A stretch of 17,349 nt of DNA from contig USPP01000006.1 in assembly GCA_900556615.1 (NCBI GenBank), forward strand, positions 1-17,349. Reading direction: 5' to 3'. Position numbers and translations under genes: made by a program. Position 1 is the stretch's first letter; every line of letters starts with the position of its first letter. Source of the DNA: an uncultured Eubacteriales bacterium. Lineage in GTDB: Bacteria; Bacillota; Clostridia; Oscillospirales; CAG-272. This document shows, piece by piece, positions 14,723 through 17,349 of this stretch. The notes under the pieces were generated by a model. That model was not told the origin of the DNA and searched no databases. It was given only the letters and a program-made list of their open reading frames with translations.

Positions 14723-16792
14723 ATGGAAAAATCTCACAAAAATATTGTTTGTTGCTGTCTTCTGACACTTATTGCTGCATTGTTCTTTTTGGCTGCATGC
14801 CAAACAACAAAGAAACCCAATGAATCTACTGATTTTTCGGGTTCCAATACTGATAATATTCAACACGAGAGTTCCGGTGACTCCACCGGCATTTCAGACA
14901 GTGTCTCTGAAACGGATAGTCATCTTCCGCCCGATAGCTATGCGGCTTTAACCGACTACAACATTATTCTTTCCGATACTGCTTCTGAAGAATTGAAAGG
15001 GCAGGTGGAAGAATGGGCAGAGAAGTTTAAAGAAAAAACAGGCATAACTCTGGCTGTAAAGTCGGATTGGGAGGGAGGTCCTGTCAAAAGAACCGATAAA
15101 GAAATTGTATTTGGAAATACAAACCGTTGTGATGAATTTTCGGTGAGTGAGGATTTGACCGAAGGGAATTTCCAGCTTGCAAGACGTAATAACAAAATTT
15201 TCTGTGTCGGAATTAATGAAAGTTCAACTATATTGGGAATAAAATATATGATGACGATGTATTTGGATTCAGAGAATCCAAATCTCAAAGACATTTGTTC
15301 CGGCAGCTCTTTGTTTGGTCTGGATGATGGTAATGCTGTTACCGGAGATGCTTTTTCACGCTATGATATAACCAAGAAAGAACTTGATGAATATATAGCT
15401 TCTCATGAGATTTTAAACGTAACGGAATGTAATGCGGATAACACGGGGGCGGTGGACGCTACGGAGCTGCTTCAGTATTTGCATGACAGCGGCAAAAAAA
15501 TATACTATCCGAACGGTAATTATCTGTTTAACGGTGAAACGCTTTGCTTCGATGGAGGCGTAGAATTTGAAACCCTGGATGGAGTTATTATTCACAATTA
15601 CATTTCCCAGAATCCGATTGTAAATTTTGACGCTTTTGGAAACCTTGTAGGACTTCAGCAAAATCATTTGGAATATAAGAGTGGTCAGGAAAACTTTAAG
15701 CATGGGAGCTTGGTATCGCCGCCTCTTTCTAACGTGACTTACGATACAGATGTGGACTTTTTGCCCATCTTTTATAATGATTTTGGTTTAATGCGTAATT
15801 TAACCGGCAAGTACGGATGGACCGGTTGGTTCTATTGGTCTTGGAATCATCAAGATAATATGGAAACGCTGGATTCACAGGGATACGATCCACAGCGTCA
15901 TCCGCTTTTAGGATGGTATTATGGCGATGACCCGGTTGTTTTGGATTGGATATGCTATTGGCTGCGTCAATACGGCATTAATCAGATGATTGTTCTTTCA
16001 ACTCCTAATCGAGATACATGGGAAGATCCGTTTGATGTAGGACATTGGCACTATCAGCTTTTCAATCACGTTAAGAATTTTGATGCTATGGAATATGTGC
16101 TGGAGGTAGCCAATAGCGCAGCAACACAAGAGGAAATATTAAATCACTGGAAAGAGGTAATTCGTTATTACCGCGATTATCCGCATTATTATACACAGAC
16201 TGTTGACGGTAAAAAACTGGCTGTCGTATATAATTGGCAGGAGAATGTTTTGTGCAGCAGTCTCGGAGGTTCTACTGAATATGCGAAATTTTTAAAGGAG
16301 GTCAGCGATTATGCAAGAGATCTGCTGGATGTAGATGGAATCTTGGTGATGTCTCGCGCCTCGAGTAGTTTTACAGCTTCCGAAACGGACGATTTAAACA
16401 AATCGAATGTTTATCACTATGCCGCGGGCTATGAGCCTAATTGCATTGAAAACCAGGCGTCGCTGAAAACATATGCAGAGTATGTGAATAATTTTAACGG
16501 TGATTTGGCAAACTGGAATACCGTTCTGGCAATTTCTACCGGAATGTATTCACATTCCCATCCGTCGGGCTGGACTGTCCGCGGAAATACGCCTGAATTG
16601 TTTGAAAAATGGGCTTCAAAAGCAGCTTCCTATCTGCGAAATAAGACAGAGCTTTTGCCTGTTGTGACTATATACAATATTTCGGAATGGGCAGAGGGCG
16701 GACCGGGACTTCAGCCTAATATGCAGGACGGTTTTGGATATTTGGAGGCTATTGCACATGCGCTCGGTATTACACCCGGCGTGTCTGATTGA
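14723..16792 (+). CDS. Multidomain lipoprotein with GH99/WbsX-like C-terminal domain
   Basis: A 689-residue predicted lipoprotein: lipobox LAAC with Cys26 after a CCC-containing hydrophobic stretch, then a Ser/Thr/Asp linker to about 70. Residues of about 78-185 contain EIVFGNTNR (127-135), a module seen before catalytic domains in clostridial glycan-active proteins. Residues of about 231-317 read like the opening turns of a pectate-lyase-3-type beta-helix (NADNTGAVDATELLQYL, then IYYPNGNYLFNG). From about 337 to the end it resembles GH99/WbsX-like TIM barrels, with LLGWYYGDDP near 395-404 and the closing YNISEWAEGG (651-660) and GFGYLEAIAHAL. That family covers endo-alpha-mannosidases and relatives, so glycan cleavage is likely but the linkage is not known. 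ATG 14723 with AAAGGA at 14705-14710 is the start; an earlier in-frame ATG (14639) would put 28 odd residues before the signal peptide. Confidence 0.6.
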   Translation: MEKSHKNIVCCCLLTLIAALFFLAACQTTKKPNESTDFSGSNTDNIQHESSGDSTGISDSVSETDSHLPPDSYAALTDYNIILSDTASEELKGQVEEWAEKFKEKTGITLAVKSDWEGGPVKRTDKEIVFGNTNRCDEFSVSEDLTEGNFQLARRNNKIFCVGINESSTILGIKYMMTMYLDSENPNLKDICSGSSLFGLDDGNAVTGDAFSRYDITKKELDEYIASHEILNVTECNADNTGAVDATELLQYLHDSGKKIYYPNGNYLFNGETLCFDGGVEFETLDGVIIHNYISQNPIVNFDAFGNLVGLQQNHLEYKSGQENFKHGSLVSPPLSNVTYDTDVDFLPIFYNDFGLMRNLTGKYGWTGWFYWSWNHQDNMETLDSQGYDPQRHPLLGWYYGDDPVVLDWICYWLRQYGINQMIVLSTPNRDTWEDPFDVGHWHYQLFNHVKNFDAMEYVLEVANSAATQEEILNHWKEVIRYYRDYPHYYTQTVDGKKLAVVYNWQENVLCSSLGGSTEYAKFLKEVSDYARDLLDVDGILVMSRASSSFTASETDDLNKSNVYHYAAGYEPNCIENQASLKTYAEYVNNFNGDLANWNTVLAISTGMYSHSHPSGWTVRGNTPELFEKWASKAASYLRNKTELLPVVTIYNISEWAEGGPGLQPNMQDGFGYLEAIAHALGITPGVSD

Positions 16793-16811
16793 ACTGTAAA
16801 GTAGGAATAAT

Positions 16812-17349
16812 ATGATATATTATATCAGTAATAAGGGTAATGACAGAGCAGACGGTTTGACTCCGGAAACGGCATGGCGTACTACGGAAGCGCTTTCCCG
16901 GCGCATTGTAGGAGGAGATACGGTTTTGCTTCGATGCGGAGATGTGTTTTACGGTAAAATTCTTTTGCCGAACGGAATTGACACTACCCACAGAACGGTA
17001 TTATCCTCCTACGGAGAAGGCGAAAAGCCCAAAATTTGTCTATATAAAATTGTTGAATCTGAGGATGCGTGGGAATTGATTGCTCCCTTAATATGGCGCG
17101 TTGATTTAACCAACACCAGTCTTTATACCGGAAATGTGTACACCGAGGATACAAATGTTGGTTTTCTGTATCTCAACGGCGAGATACACGGTGACAAGTG
17201 TTTTTCCCTTGCTGACCTTCGCAATTACTGGCAATTTTACTGCGAAGAGCAATACGTATATGTTTGCAGCAACCGAAATCCAAACACCTATGCCGATAAA
17301 ATCTTTTTTGCAGTCGATAACGGTATATGCTTGGGAAACCATTGTCAAA
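16812..17349 (+). CDS. Right-handed beta-helix protein, 5' part
   Basis: The gene is cut by the window end. The frame is open from ATG 16812 through 17349 (179 codons), with AGGA at 16803-16806. It starts 19 nt after the preceding stop, so the same operon is likely. The N-terminus YYISNKGNDRADGLTPETAW, followed by GGDTVLLRCGDVFYG and YGEGEKPKI, is typical of parallel beta-helix proteins that include polysaccharide lyases, hydrolases and epimerases. No signal peptide precedes it: the upstream frame is closed by TAA at 16797. It may therefore act in the cytoplasm, leave the cell by another route, or have an unrecognised start. The catalytic part lies outside the window, so no activity can be assigned. 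Confidence 0.75.
   Translation, partial: MIYYISNKGNDRADGLTPETAWRTTEALSRRIVGGDTVLLRCGDVFYGKILLPNGIDTTHRTVLSSYGEGEKPKICLYKIVESEDAWELIAPLIWRVDLTNTSLYTGNVYTEDTNVGFLYLNGEIHGDKCFSLADLRNYWQFYCEEQYVYVCSNRNPNTYADKIFFAVDNGICLGNHCQ

Overview
The window looks like a chromosomal segment from a low-to-moderate GC member of the Firmicutes, most likely an uncultured anaerobic Clostridia-type bacterium. The support is the murB-rapZ-whiA-dnaE gene order, WhiA itself, A/G-rich Shine-Dalgarno sites, a class A PBP with a Cys-containing C-terminal extension, and lipoproteins with Ser/Thr/Asp-rich linkers after the lipobox. TGA, TAA and TAG all act as stops, so the standard bacterial code applies. No rRNA, tRNA, CRISPR array, transposase or phage gene was seen.

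Region 1 (1-10908) is a housekeeping block, all on the + strand: the 3' end of recN (DNA repair), tyrS (tyrosyl-tRNA synthetase), murB (peptidoglycan precursor synthesis), rapZ/yvcJ (nucleotide-binding regulator), whiA (DNA-binding regulator), dnaE (DNA polymerase III alpha) and a class A penicillin-binding protein. Gaps are short and starts have clear ribosome binding sites. The whiA stop codon touches the dnaE ribosome binding site, so those two are probably translationally coupled. The yvcK/mgfK gene that commonly sits between rapZ and whiA is absent. The DnaE PHP domain keeps all nine expected metal ligands.

Region 2 (10909-11923) holds one small lipoprotein gene with a DUF4430 / transcobalamin-C-terminal-like domain. 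It has its own consensus promoter (TTGACA, 17 nt, TATAAT) and a terminator. A second, stronger terminator lies about 185 nt further on with no ORF before it, which makes that gap a candidate for a small RNA or simply a backup terminator.

Region 3 (11924-17349) is an accessory carbohydrate locus: an AraC-family regulator on the - strand, a 350-nt divergent control region, then three + strand genes. These encode a lipoprotein with a CE7/acetyl-xylan-esterase-like domain, a multidomain lipoprotein ending in a GH99/WbsX-like domain, and the start of a right-handed beta-helix protein that runs off the window. The control region has good promoters in both directions and two sets of perfect direct repeats. 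One set is a 16-bp pair overlapping the regulator's -10 box and leader, a plausible operator. I infer an AraC-controlled system for cell-surface breakdown of an acetylated polysaccharide. The substrate cannot be read from the sequence.
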